A stretch of DNA of 64,000 nucleotides from Bog-473 sp963770645 (GCA_963770645.1 CAVYQL010000004.1:1426001-1490000), one strand, 5' to 3'. Numbered from the stretch's first letter, positions 51,089-60,299 are shown. Made by a program: numbers and translations. The notes: generated by a model from the letters alone, not told the origin.

Positions 51089-52135
51089 CGGCCCGGGCCA
51101 CCCAGGAGGCCGGGTCCCGGATCTCCTCGAGGCTGGGGAGCCACTCGGGGCCCTCCCAGACCCGGGCGAGCAACGGCGGGCCGCCGGCCGACTCCACGGC
51201 CTCCACGAAGCGCTCACCTTCGGCGTACTGGCGCATCTTCGCATCGAGGCCGAGCAGCTTGGACATCAGCTTCGCCAGCCCGTGCGCCTGGGTGCGCCGC
51301 TGGTGCAGGACCTGGGAGAAGTGCTCAGCACCCGGCACCTCGCCGGCGCCGGCGCGGTCCATCGTGACGTCGCCGTGGCCCTCGAGCAGGCTCATCATGC
51401 CCGAGATCCGCGACAGGGCCTGCTTCTGTTCGGGGGTGGCGAGCATGCCGACCACGCCCGCGTCACGCGTCGGGTTGCGCCCGGCCCGTAGTTCGGGTCG
51501 CGGCGCGCTTGAGCACCTCGGCGAGGCCGGAGGGGTCGCCCGAGAGCGGCCCGACCAGTTCGGTGACGAGGCCGACGAAGTAGTCGCGCAGCCACGGGAC
51601 GGCAGTGAACTGGAGCCGGTGCGTCACCTCGTGCAGCGCAAGCCACAGACGGAACTGGCTCGGCGCGAAGCCGTACTGCTCCTCGACGGCGACGATGTTG
51701 GGCCCCACGTAGGACACCAGGTCCTGGTCCTCCGGCGACGAGTCGTCAATGAGGAGGTCGTACTGGCCGAGCACCCGCGTCGCCATGTAGGCCAACATGA
51801 GCCCGAGCTGGGTGCCGGCCACCGCGCGGCCCACGACGAGCGACGGGCCGCCGAGCTTCGCGCCGCGTTTGCGCTGCAGCTCGAGGAGCGCCGGGCTGAC
51901 GAGTCGCTCAATGGAGCGGACGTTGGCCGCGGCCCAACCCGGGCGATCGGTGACCTTGGCCCGCGCCGTGCCGTGCGCCGAGCGCAGTCCGGTGGCCTCG
52001 CTCACCAACACCTCCGCCCGCTCCGTCAGCTCGTCGAACTGACCCTGGAGGGCGGAGGAGCGGTAGGTCGCCGGCGAGGGCTTGAGGATCGAGCGCGCCC
52101 GAGGCAACGCGCTGGGCCAGGGCCCAGTCGACCAT
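51081..52135 (-). pseudogene. DUF2342-type zinc metalloprotease, broken by two frameshifts
   Basis: Pieces of one protein can be joined: N-terminal 'MVDWALAQRVAS' from ATG 52135, then (from ~52095) 'ARSILKPSPATYRSSALQGQF' through the zinc motif 'LALHEVTHRLQF' (HExxH), then (after ~51480) 'VVGMLATPEQKQALSRISGMMSLLEGHGDVTMDRAG' to the end 'DPASWVARAGG'. Each join needs removal of one base. The family is a large actinobacterial group of predicted zinc-dependent metalloproteases (earlier called F420-related). The parts are well conserved, so consensus errors are as likely as real decay; I list it as a pseudogene only because two shifts are present. It overlaps tilS-hpt by 8 bases. Confidence 0.65.
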
Positions 52136-52178
52136 GGCCGGACCGCCCAGAGGGATGTCCGGGACCGCTTGCGTGACG

Positions 52179-52502
52179 TCAGTGCTCGCCGTCGTGCTGC
52201 CGGCCTTCCTCGTCGATGGCGGCCGCCACCCGGTCGATCAGGGTCTGGGGCACCCGCTCCTTGCACCGGTTCGCGATGACCCGGCGCAACTCGGCCTCGA
52301 ACTCTGCTGCACCATTGCAGGGACCACACCAGTCGAGATGGACACGGATCTCCTCGCGCCGCTCCTCGGTGAGCTCGCCGTCGAGGTAGTGGTACAGCAC
52401 GTGCACCGCTTCCACGCAGTCCACCGACGCGCCGAACAACGCGTCAGGAGCCACGGCGTCGGACCGTGTGTCCCTGTTGTCCCCTACGTCTGCTCCGCTC
52501 AT
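52179..52502 (-). CDS. rsrA: Anti-sigma factor, RsrA-like (zinc-binding)
   Basis: 107 residues with the ZAS pattern: 'DCVEAVHVLYHYLDGEL', then 'RVHLDWCGPC' (H-x3-C-x2-C). RsrA binds and silences SigR; oxidation of the cysteines releases it. ATG 52502 follows the sigma gene by 5 bases, so the two are co-transcribed. The C-terminal ~45 residues bind the sigma factor in homologs. The N-terminal ~30 residues are acidic and unconserved. Confidence 0.88.
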   Translation of the reverse strand: MSGADVGDNRDTRSDAVAPDALFGASVDCVEAVHVLYHYLDGELTEERREEIRVHLDWCGPCNGAAEFEAELRRVIANRCKERVPQTLIDRVAAAIDEEGRQHDGEH

Positions 52503-52507
52503 ATCCC

Positions 52508-53083
52508 TCAACCCCCCGGCACACTGCCGACGAGGCCTCGCGCCTCCGCCACGTCGTGCAACGCTTTTTGCAACGCTCTTCTTCCCCGGTGGATCCGGCT
52601 CATGACGGTCCCGATCGGCACGTCCGTGATTTCGGAGATCTCCTTGTAACTGAATCCCTCCACATCGGCCAGCAACACGGCCATCCGGAAGGACTCGGGC
52701 AGCGATTCGAGCGCGGCCTTCACGTCCTCGTCCGTGAAGCGGTCCAATGCCTCGTCCTCGGCGGAGCGGCCCGGATCGCTCCCGCCGGAGCCCGCCAGGC
52801 GCTTGTAGAGGTACAGCTCCTCGACGTCCTCGACGTCGGTGGTCTCGGGCCGGCGCTGGGCGGCCCGATACGAGTTGATGTAGGTGTTGGTGAGGATGCG
52901 ATAGAGCCAGGCCCGCAGGTTGGTCCCCTCGGTGAAAGAACCGAAGGACCTGTAGGCCTTCAGGTACGTCTCCTGCACGAGATCTTCGGCGTCCGCCCGG
53001 TTCCGCGTCATGCGGAGCGCCGCCGAGTACAAGCCCGGCATGAATTCCATGGCGACGTCGGTGAAGGTCGCCTGATCTGCCAT
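52508..53083 (-). CDS. sigR: ECF sigma factor, SigR/SigH type
   Basis: A 191-residue group IV sigma factor: region 2 'LYSAALRMTRNRADAEDLVQETYLKAYRSF' and 'LRAWLYRILTNTYINSYR', and region 4 'SLPESFRMAVLLADVEGFSYKEISEITDVPIGTVMSRIHRGRRAL'. The region 4 wording and the RsrA-like partner place it in the SigR/SigH disulfide-stress group, which controls thioredoxin, mycothiol and protease genes. Divergent from the P450 across ~37 bases. A SigR-type GGAAT-N18-GTT promoter was looked for upstream and not convincingly seen. Confidence 0.93.
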   Translation of the reverse strand: MADQATFTDVAMEFMPGLYSAALRMTRNRADAEDLVQETYLKAYRSFGSFTEGTNLRAWLYRILTNTYINSYRAAQRRPETTDVEDVEELYLYKRLAGSGGSDPGRSAEDEALDRFTDEDVKAALESLPESFRMAVLLADVEGFSYKEISEITDVPIGTVMSRIHRGRRALQKALHDVAEARGLVGSVPGG

Positions 53084-53120
53084 GGACCAACCCTACCCAC
53101 CCGGCGATATCGTCTCGGCC

Positions 53121-54341
53121 GTGACCAAAGCACCCGAGGACCCGGCCATCGACCTCATGAGCGGCGAGTTCTTCGGGCGGGAGCCCCACGACGCCTTCGC
53201 CTGGATGCGGGCCAATGCCCCCGTCTACTACGACGAGGCCAACGATTTGTGGGCCGCCGCCAGCTATGCCGCCGTCAAAGCGGCCTCCGTCGACACCGAG
53301 TCGTTCTCCAGTGCGGGCGGCATCCGGCCCAAGTTCCCGCCCCTGCCCATGATGATCGACTTCGACGCGCCCGAGCACGTGCGGCGGCGGCGCCTGGTCT
53401 CGGAGGGATTCACCCCCAAGCGGGTGCGCGCCATGGAGGACAAGCTCCGCATCGTCTGCGACGCCATCATCGACAAGGTCTGTGAGCAGGGCACCTGCGA
53501 CTTCGTGCAGGACGTGGCGGCCCCGCTCCCCCTCATCATGATCGGGGACATGCTCGGGGTCGCACCCGAGGACCGCGACGACCTGCTGCGATGGTCCGAC
53601 GACATGTTGAAGGGCCAGGGATCACCAGATCCCGAGGCGATGATCCGTGCCACCGACGCGTTCATCGGGTACTCCGACTACATCCACCCCGTCCTCGACG
53701 AGCGGCGCTCGAGCGGCGACACCGAGGACCTCGTCGGCGTGTTGTGCCACGCCGAGATCGACGGCGACTCGCTCGACGACGACTCGCTGGTCCACGAGAC
53801 GCTCCTCATCCTGATCGGCGGGGACGAGACCACCCGCCACGTGATCAGCGGCGGTGTCGAAGAGCTCCTGGCCCATCCCGACCAGGTGGCGCAGTTGGCC
53901 GCTGACCCGGCCGGTCTGATGCCGGGCGCGGTCGAGGAGATGCTGCGCTGGGTGTCGCCGATCAAGAACATGGCACGCACGGCGACCCGGGACGTCGAGC
54001 TGGACGGCGCGCTGATCCGGGAGGGCCAGGAACTGCTCCTGCTCTACCCGTCGGCCAACCGGGACGAGGCGGTCTTCGAGAACCCCGACACCTTCGACAT
54101 CACCCGGAGTCCCAACCCGCACATCGCCTTCGGTTTCGGCGCCCACTTCTGCCTGGGCAACCAGCTGGCCCGCCTGGAGCTGCGCGTCATGGTCGAGCGC
54201 GTGCTGGCCCGCATGCCCGACCTCGGCCTCGCCGTCGAGCGCGGGGCGCTGGACCGGCGCGTGGCGAACTTCATCTCGGGCATTGAGCAGATGCCCGTCG
54301 CGTTCACGCCGTCGCCGCCGGTCGGCGTCGGTCCCGTGTGA
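53121..54341 (+). CDS. Cytochrome P450
   Basis: About 406 residues. The I-helix carries 'LILIGGDETTRH' (oxygen-activating Thr), the ExxR motif is 'EEMLRW', and the heme Cys is in 'FGFGAHFCLGNQ'. It resembles bacterial CYPs of the steroid/terpenoid oxidising type, but the subfamily cannot be named safely. An alternative start ATG 53082 would overlap the sigma factor start, so I use GTG 53121. The SDR gene follows with a one-base overlap (TGATG), so substrate oxidation and alcohol/ketone conversion may be sequential. Confidence 0.9.
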   Translation: MTKAPEDPAIDLMSGEFFGREPHDAFAWMRANAPVYYDEANDLWAAASYAAVKAASVDTESFSSAGGIRPKFPPLPMMIDFDAPEHVRRRRLVSEGFTPKRVRAMEDKLRIVCDAIIDKVCEQGTCDFVQDVAAPLPLIMIGDMLGVAPEDRDDLLRWSDDMLKGQGSPDPEAMIRATDAFIGYSDYIHPVLDERRSSGDTEDLVGVLCHAEIDGDSLDDDSLVHETLLILIGGDETTRHVISGGVEELLAHPDQVAQLAADPAGLMPGAVEEMLRWVSPIKNMARTATRDVELDGALIREGQELLLLYPSANRDEAVFENPDTFDITRSPNPHIAFGFGAHFCLGNQLARLELRVMVERVLARMPDLGLAVERGALDRRVANFISGIEQMPVAFTPSPPVGVGPV

Positions 54342-55189
54342 TGCCAGAGAGCGAGGGGGACGGCGAGAGCGGCCCCGGCGGCCCCGGCGGTCCGGGGATC
54401 GCCGGCTGGTCGATCCTCGTCACCGGGGGTGGGAGCGGCATCGGGCTGGCCACCGCGACACGTTTCGCGGCAGAGGGCGCGCACGTCACCATCTGCGGGC
54501 GCACCGAGCAGAAGCTGGCCGACGCGACGGCGCGCATCGCCGCGCTGGCAGCAGCGGGGGCGACGGCCCGCTATGTCGTGGCCGACGTCACGGTCGAGGA
54601 GCAGGTCGCGGCGGCCGTGGCGACGACGACCGAGGCGACGGGGCGCATCGACGGCCTGTTCGCGTGCGCAGGCGGTTCGGCCCACATCGGGTCCGTCTTG
54701 ACCGCCGACGTGGCCGCTGTGCGCGCCACCGTCGATCTGAACCTGGTGGGGTCCGTCATCTGTGTGAAGCAAGGGGCGTCGGCCATGCAGGCGCAGAGCG
54801 GAGCCGGCTCCATCGTGCTCATGTCGTCTGGTGCCGGGCGCTTCCCGCACCCGCATCTCTGGGCCTACGGCGTCTCGAAGGCGGGGATCTGCTTCCTCAC
54901 CGAGACGGCGGCCGAGGAGCTCGGGGCGCTCGGCATCCGCGTCAACGCGGTGGCCCCTGGGATCATCGACGACGAGTTGATGTCCTTCATCACCGCGGGT
55001 GGCGACCTCCTCGACGACTACCTCGCGCAGATGCCCCTGGGCCGCGTCGGCACGGTCGACGACGTCGCCGCAGCCGTGCGCTACCTCATCGGGCCCGAGT
55101 CGTCCTTCGTCACCGGCGAGATACTCGGCGTCGACGGTGGCCACCACCTTCGGCGCGGTGCCGACTACTCACTCCTGTTCGGGGACTGA
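54341..55189 (+). CDS. Short-chain dehydrogenase/reductase
   Basis: A classical SDR of ~282 residues: 'LVTGGGSGIGLATA' (NAD(P) loop), 'CAGGSAHIG', the catalytic Ser in 'VLMSSGAGRF', 'AYGVSKAG' (Y-x3-K) and 'VAPGIIDDELM'. There is an acidic/Gly-rich N-terminal extension of ~20 residues. ATG 54341 overlaps the P450 stop by one base. Together with the P450 and the MaoC-like enzyme it looks like lipid, sterol or fatty-acid catabolism; the substrate is not known. Confidence 0.9.
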   Translation: MPESEGDGESGPGGPGGPGIAGWSILVTGGGSGIGLATATRFAAEGAHVTICGRTEQKLADATARIAALAAAGATARYVVADVTVEEQVAAAVATTTEATGRIDGLFACAGGSAHIGSVLTADVAAVRATVDLNLVGSVICVKQGASAMQAQSGAGSIVLMSSGAGRFPHPHLWAYGVSKAGICFLTETAAEELGALGIRVNAVAPGIIDDELMSFITAGGDLLDDYLAQMPLGRVGTVDDVAAAVRYLIGPESSFVTGEILGVDGGHHLRRGADYSLLFGD

Positions 55190-55241
55190 CCGAGCGCTCG
55201 GTGCCGGTCACGGTGCTGCCGGCGAACCGAGCTCGGGGTGC

Positions 55242-56138
55242 TCAGGCGCGCTGGGCCAGTTGGAAGAGCCCCGAGTCGATGACCGTCTCGCCGCGCTGGG
55301 TCTCGGTGCGGAAGCGGTAGAAGCCGGGCGCATCCGTCCCGATGTCCCAGACCGAGATCGTCAGCGTGTCGCCGGGCATGGTCGGCTTCGAGAAGCGGGC
55401 GCGCATGGCGCCGAAGCGTGCGGGATCCGAGGCGCACACGGAGTGCAACAGCGCGCGGCCGGTGAAGCCGTAGGTGCAGAGCCCGTGGAGGATCGGTCGG
55501 TCGAATCCGGCCCGCTTGGCGAAGACGGGGTCCGAATGCAACGGGTTGCGGTCGCCGCTCAACCGATAGAGCAGCGCCTGATCAGGACGCGTGGCATAGG
55601 ACACGACTTCGTCGGGCTCGCGGGCCGGGAGGGGCTCGGCGGCGAGCGCGGTCTCCTGGTCGCCCTCGGGATTGCGCGGCCCTCCGAAGCCACCGGCGCC
55701 GCGGATGAAGAGGGCGGTGCGACTCGAGAACGCGAGCTCGCCGCTGCCGGCGTGGCGTGACTCGCTCTCGAGGACGACCAGGCCCGCCGACCCCTTGTCG
55801 TAGATCCCGGCGACCGTGGTCACCGTCGAGACGGTGCCCGCCGGCGGGATCTCGCCGTGGAGACGGATGGACTGTTCACCGTGCACGAGCATCGCCGGGT
55901 CGTACTCGCCGATCGACAGGACGGCCCTCCCGCCACCCTGCCCGATGATGGTGGTGAAGGTCGGCAGCACACGCTGGGTGATGCCGATCGAGTTCTCCGT
56001 CGTGAAATCGAGCTCGAAGCCGGTCGGGTCGAGTGAGCCCGCGCCGACGCCCAGCGCGTAGAGCAGCGCGTCGGTGTGCTCCCAGGAGCGCTCTTCGGAA
56101 TCGGACGTATTGCCGACTGCCTCGGGGTTCAGTGCCAT
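55242..56138 (-). CDS. MaoC-like enoyl-CoA hydratase (double hot-dog)
   Basis: 298 residues of the two-domain (R)-specific enoyl-CoA hydratase type, as in peroxisomal HTD2/MFE-2-like and actinobacterial steroid-degradation proteins. The C-terminal hot-dog has 'LYRLSGDRNPLHSDPVFAKRAGFDRPILHGL', whose D-x4-H is the catalytic pair. The N-terminal half is the degenerate hot-dog. Convergent with the P450-SDR pair and divergent from the MerR gene, with which it shares an AT-rich promoter region. Confidence 0.9.
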   Translation of the reverse strand: MALNPEAVGNTSDSEERSWEHTDALLYALGVGAGSLDPTGFELDFTTENSIGITQRVLPTFTTIIGQGGGRAVLSIGEYDPAMLVHGEQSIRLHGEIPPAGTVSTVTTVAGIYDKGSAGLVVLESESRHAGSGELAFSSRTALFIRGAGGFGGPRNPEGDQETALAAEPLPAREPDEVVSYATRPDQALLYRLSGDRNPLHSDPVFAKRAGFDRPILHGLCTYGFTGRALLHSVCASDPARFGAMRARFSKPTMPGDTLTISVWDIGTDAPGFYRFRTETQRGETVIDSGLFQLAQRA

Positions 56139-56191
56139 CGGACTCTCCTCGTTCTGCTGGCTCGTTGGCTGTCCTGTATATCTGACGTAGT

Positions 56192-56225
56192 TTGATGTTA
56201 CATAGATTTATGGCATACTTGTCAA
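56192..56225. promoter_or_regulatory. Overlapping divergent promoters between maoC-like gene and MerR gene
   Basis: Plus strand: TTGATG (56192-56197), 17 bases, ATACTT (56215-56220), 6 bases before the MerR GTG. Minus strand: TTGACA (56225-56220), 17 bases, TGTAAC (56202-56197) reading toward the hydratase. The region is AT-rich in a GC-rich genome. The two cores share bases, so the adjacent MerR protein could control both. Confidence 0.55.
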
Positions 56226-56687
56226 GTGGACCTGGCGACGAGGGGCCAAGGCGAGATGACCATCGACGAACTGGCGGCAGCCAACGGGACGACGGCCCGG
56301 CGCGTCCGCTCCCTGCAGACCCTCGGCTTGGTGCCGCACCCGTCGCTGCGCGGTCGCACCGGGATCTACGGGCAAACCCACCAGGACCGCCTGGCGGCCG
56401 TGTTGCGACTCCAGCTCGAGGGCTTCTCGCTCGAGTCGCTCGGCGTGCTCTTCGGGGCCCTCGACGATGGCGCGTCACTCGCCGATGTCCTCGGCCTCGC
56501 TCAGCCCCTCGCCGCGCCAATCGGTTCCCGGCTGCCGACGGCCGACTCGGGCAGCGACGCCGCTGAGCTCTACGGGTTCGCCGAGCTGCAGAGGACCGAC
56601 CGGGCGCGCCGGGCGAGGCAGGCCGCCGGGAGCCCGTTGCTCTCTGTCGTACCCACCACGGTCTGGGACGAGAGCGAAGCCTCCTAG
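56226..56687 (+). CDS. MerR-family transcriptional regulator
   Basis: 153 residues: winged-helix start 'MTIDELAAANGTTARRVRSLQTLGLVPHPSLRGRTGIYGQTH' and a short C-terminal helix region 'RLAAVLRLQLEGFSLESLGVLFGAL'. The usual MerR arrangement, with no metal Cys cluster, suits a small-molecule or lipid sensor. Start GTG 56226 (possibly leaderless) or ATG 56256. It probably controls the divergent MaoC-like gene. Confidence 0.85.
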   Translation: MDLATRGQGEMTIDELAAANGTTARRVRSLQTLGLVPHPSLRGRTGIYGQTHQDRLAAVLRLQLEGFSLESLGVLFGALDDGASLADVLGLAQPLAAPIGSRLPTADSGSDAAELYGFAELQRTDRARRARQAAGSPLLSVVPTTVWDESEAS

Positions 56688-56710
56688 ACGCTGCGTATCG
56701 TCGAAGGCCA

Positions 56711-57511
56711 ATGCCCGACGGACACGCGGTTCCGTTCCTGCACTGGGCCGACGCGGAATCCCTCGGCGCCTCGGTGGCGGTGACCACCAGGCATGGCGGA
56801 GTCTCCGAACCTCCCTACGACACGCTCAACCTCGGCTTGCACGTCGGCGACAGGCCGGCGGACGTGGCGGCCAACAGGGCGCGGGCCGCGTCGGCGTTCG
56901 GCACCGGGCTCGACCGGGCGGTGTTCGCACACCAGGTCCACGGCGCCGGGGTGTCCGTCGTCGGCGCCGATGCGGGAGGGCGCGGGAGAGCCAGCGACGA
57001 CGATGCGATCCCCGACACCGACGTGCTCGTCACCACGACGCCGGCCGTCACGCTCGTGATCATGGTCGCCGACTGCGTGCCGCTCGCCCTCGTCGATCCC
57101 GATGCTGGTGTGCTGGCCGCCGTCCACGCCGGGTGGCGGGGCACGGCGGCCGGAGTGACCGGCACGGCACTCGCCACCATGTGGTCCCTCGGCGCGGAAC
57201 CCGAGCGCGTCCGGGCGTATCTCGGGCCTGCGGTGGCGCCCGATCGGTACCAGGTATCCGACGAGGTGCGCCACGCGCTCGCAGGCGCGGTGGGGCAGGG
57301 CGCGCTCGACGAGGGCGTCGCCCGGGCCGACGGACCCGGGCACTGGCTGGTCGATCTGATCGCGGCCAATCGTCAGCAACTGCGAGAGGCGGGACTGCGC
57401 GACGATCACGTCAGCGTGAGCGGGACGACGACCTCGGACGGCGACTTCTTCAGCGACCGGGCCCAGCGTCCCTGCGGACGGTTCGCCCTGCTGGCGCGCC
57501 TGCACGGGTGA
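56711..57511 (+). CDS. pgeF: Peptidoglycan editing factor / purine-nucleoside phosphorylase (PgeF, LACC1-like)
   Basis: 266 residues of the YfiH/DUF152 family: 'TTRHGGVSEPPYDTLNLGLHVGD', 'HQVHG', 'VADCVPLALVDPD', 'AAVHAGWRGTAAGV' and a C-terminal 'SDRAQRPCGRF'. His/Cys/His form the zinc site. In E. coli this family keeps L-Ser out of UDP-MurNAc; related proteins also cleave purine nucleosides. It is followed by murL and murD2, which fits a cell-wall role. Confidence 0.9.
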   Translation: MPDGHAVPFLHWADAESLGASVAVTTRHGGVSEPPYDTLNLGLHVGDRPADVAANRARAASAFGTGLDRAVFAHQVHGAGVSVVGADAGGRGRASDDDAIPDTDVLVTTTPAVTLVIMVADCVPLALVDPDAGVLAAVHAGWRGTAAGVTGTALATMWSLGAEPERVRAYLGPAVAPDRYQVSDEVRHALAGAVGQGALDEGVARADGPGHWLVDLIAANRQQLREAGLRDDHVSVSGTTTSDGDFFSDRAQRPCGRFALLARLHG

Positions 57512-57588
57512 CGGGCTGACCGCCCGACGGCGGGTCGCCTCGTAGCATGGGGACGCGCCCCCGAGCGGGGCCCAACCCCTCATCTGTG

Positions 57589-58968
57589 ATGGCTCCCGAC
57601 AACCCGTTCCGCTACGACGGCTACGTCATCGACTCCGCGCGCAACTCCGTCATCTGTCGCTACGCGACGGCGGAGCAGACCTTCACCGAGCGATTCACCT
57701 TCGAACGCGGCGGCGAGTGGGCCGGCCCCGCGGTCGAGGCCGCCGTGCGCCTGCTCTACCTGGTAGCCGGGGTGTCGTACTACAAGACGACCGCCGCGCC
57801 GGTCATCGACCTCGGCGACCTGGCGACGAGTTCTCTCGAGCGATCGTTCTTGGTCGAGTACTACAGACACGGTCTCGGCGAATTCGCCTACCGCAACGAC
57901 CTCGACCTGCGGGACCTGCGGGTCACCGGTCCGGACCGCTCCGAACCCCCGGTGCCGGCCTATGAGCCCGAGCGGGGCCGGCCGCTGATTCCCTTCGGCG
58001 GCGGCATCGACTCCATCGTCACCGTCGACGCGCTGTCGCTCGACCATCCCGAAGCGGCCCTGTGTGTGGTCAACCCCCCCGGTGACCGCTTCACGGCGAT
58101 CGAGGGCGCCGCCGGCGCCTCGGGCCTGGCGGTACGACACATCGAACGCGAGATCGACCCCTTGGTGCGACGCTCCGCCGAGCACGGTTTCTTGAACGGC
58201 CACGTGCCGGTCACCGCCATCATCACCGCCGCGGCGGTCGTCGCCGCCGTCCTGGAAGGCCGCGACGCGGTCGTGCTGTCCAACGAATGGTCGGCCTCGG
58301 CTCCAACGCTCGTGGCCGAGGGGCAGGCCGTCAACCACCAGTGGTCGAAAGGTGAGGAGTTCGAGCGCGCCTTCGCCGACGTGGTGCAGGCGAGCCTCGG
58401 TCCGAGGCTCGCGGTGTTCTCCTACCTGCGGCCCCGCAGTGAGCTCTGGGTCTCATCGCAGTTCGCGCGCCTCACCCAGTACCACCGGGTATTCCGCAGC
58501 TGCAACCGTGCCTTCAACCAGGATCCGGCCGAGCGGCTCGACCACTGGTGCGGGCGCTGCGACAAATGCTGCTTCATCGACCTGATCCTCGCCCCGTACA
58601 TGGACCGCGCCGAGCTCGCCGCCGTCTTCGCCGGCGACGAACCGCTCGACAACCCGGCCAACGAGGAACGCTTCCGCACGTTGCTCGCCCTCGGCCCCGG
58701 TGCCAAGCCGTTCGAGTGCGTGGGTGACACCGACGAGTGCCGCGCCGCCACCCTCCTGGCGGCACAGCGGGGCGACCGAGCAGACACGGTCCAGTTGCAG
58801 CGTCTCCGCGACGCGGTCGCCACCGCGTCCCGCGCCTCGACCGGCCGTCGAAGGAACGGGACCACGGCCGGCAGCGACGGGGACGTCGCCGCGCTCCTCG
58901 AGCCCCGCGGCGCCCACCGCATCCCAGATCGCTATGCGCCAACCGATCTCCTGGTCCGCGCTCGCTGA
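57589..58968 (+). CDS. murL: UDP-MurNAc-L-Ala-L-Glu epimerase (MurL)
   Basis: A ~459-residue protein of the MurL family, which epimerises the Glu of UDP-MurNAc-L-Ala-L-Glu to D-Glu, as shown in Xanthomonas oryzae. 'PFGGGIDSIVTV' (PP-loop-like, residues ~136-146) binds ATP; 'FRSCNRAFN' and the Cys pairs of 'HWCGRCDKCCF' (C321-C328) match the family. The last ~60 residues are low-complexity. murD2 follows, overlapping by 35 bases, which supports the assignment. ATG 57589 or GTG 57586 are both possible. Confidence 0.85.
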   Translation: MAPDNPFRYDGYVIDSARNSVICRYATAEQTFTERFTFERGGEWAGPAVEAAVRLLYLVAGVSYYKTTAAPVIDLGDLATSSLERSFLVEYYRHGLGEFAYRNDLDLRDLRVTGPDRSEPPVPAYEPERGRPLIPFGGGIDSIVTVDALSLDHPEAALCVVNPPGDRFTAIEGAAGASGLAVRHIEREIDPLVRRSAEHGFLNGHVPVTAIITAAAVVAAVLEGRDAVVLSNEWSASAPTLVAEGQAVNHQWSKGEEFERAFADVVQASLGPRLAVFSYLRPRSELWVSSQFARLTQYHRVFRSCNRAFNQDPAERLDHWCGRCDKCCFIDLILAPYMDRAELAAVFAGDEPLDNPANEERFRTLLALGPGAKPFECVGDTDECRAATLLAAQRGDRADTVQLQRLRDAVATASRASTGRRRNGTTAGSDGDVAALLEPRGAHRIPDRYAPTDLLVRAR

Positions 58969-60299
58969 CGCCTCGGTCGGCGTCTGGGGTCTCGGCGTCG
59001 AGGGCCGGGCCAGCGTTCGCCGTCTGGGCCTCATGGGCGTCACACCCGTCCTGGTCGACGACGCGCCGAGCGCCGAGCCACCATGAGGGTCTCCCTGTCA
59101 TGTCGACGGCGGCTGGAGGCCTCGACGCGCTGACGCGCTGCGAGGTCGTCATCAAAGCACCGGGCATCAGCCGCTACCGCCCCGAAGTGGCCCAACTCGA
59201 GGGGGCGGGCGTCGCTGTGTGCGGGGGTCTCGGTCTCTACATGGAAGAGGCCGATCCGAGCAGGGTGGCCTGCATCACCGGGACCAAGGGCAAGAGCACC
59301 ACGACCGCGCTCGCGGTGCACCTGCTCACCGCGCTCGGCTATCGGGCCCGGGCCGGCGGCAACATCGGGCACCCACCGTGGGACCCCGGGGCGGGCGAGG
59401 AAACGGGCTCCGAGCCCGAGCCCGAGCCCGACTACTGGATCATCGAGACTTCGAGTTTCCAGGTGCCCGACCTGGCCCGTGCCTCCCACGTCGTCGCCGT
59501 CACGTCGCTCTCACCCGACCACCTCGACTGGCACGGGACGGTCCGGCGCTACTACGAGGACAAGCTGTCGCTGTGCACCAAACCGGGTGTGACCGTGGCG
59601 CTGGCCGAGGGGAGCGACACGGAGCTACGGGCGCAGACTGCGCTGCTCGGTCCCCACCTGCGCTGGGTGAATGCCGCCGCAGTGGAGCACGACGCCGCGT
59701 GGTCCGAGTCTCTCAGCCTCCCGGGGCCGCACAACGCGCGCAACGCATCCATCGCGCGGGCCGTGCTGACCGCACTCGGCATCGGGGAGGCCGACGACGA
59801 CGAGCGTCTGGCGGAGGCGGCCAGCGGCTTCGGAGGATTGCCCAGCCGCTGCCGCTCGCTCGGTCGGATCGGGGCGGTCGAGTTCGTCGACGACAGCCTC
59901 TCGACCAACGTGTTGCCCGCGCAAGCCGCATTGCACGCATACGAGACCCGGGCCGTCGCCTTGCTCGTGGGCGGCCACGACCGCGGCGTCGACTATGAGC
60001 CACTCGGGACAACCCTCGCCGCGCGCACCTCGCCGACCTTGGTCGTCACCATGCCCGACAACGGACCGCGCATCGGCGCCGCGGTGCGCGAGGTGACCGC
60101 CGACCGCGTCGAGATCGTCGACGCACCCAGCCTCGAGGGCGCCGTCAAAAGCGCGTTCACGTGGGCGGCGTCGAATGACGGTGCGGATGGCGTCGTGCTG
60201 CTCTCGCCCGCCGCACCAAGTTTCGGGCGCTTCGCGGACTTTCGCGCCCGCGCCGCCGCCTTTGCCGAGGCCGCGGCGCGCTGCGGCACCCTGAGCTAG
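58934..60299 (+). CDS. murD2: UDP-MurNAc-L-alanine-L-glutamate ligase (MurD2), with an apparent frameshift
   Basis: MurD2 adds L-Glu to UDP-MurNAc-L-Ala for MurL to epimerise. From ATG 58934 the Rossmann-like start 'ISWSALADASVGVWGLGVEGRASVRRLG' ends at a TGA (59084-59086). The rest ('GLDALTRCEVVIKAPGISRY', ATP loop 'TGTKGKSTTTAL', 'SLSPDHLDWHGT', 'DDSLSTNVLPAQAAL', 'LLVGGHDRGVDYEPL') continues in another frame. Removing one base near 59071-59083 makes a single ~454-residue Mur ligase. The frame is otherwise open, so an assembly error is likely. Confidence 0.82.

Noticed and set aside
53040..53120. SigR-type GGAAT-N18-GTT promoter ahead of sigR
   Set aside because: Only one half-site with wrong spacing was found.
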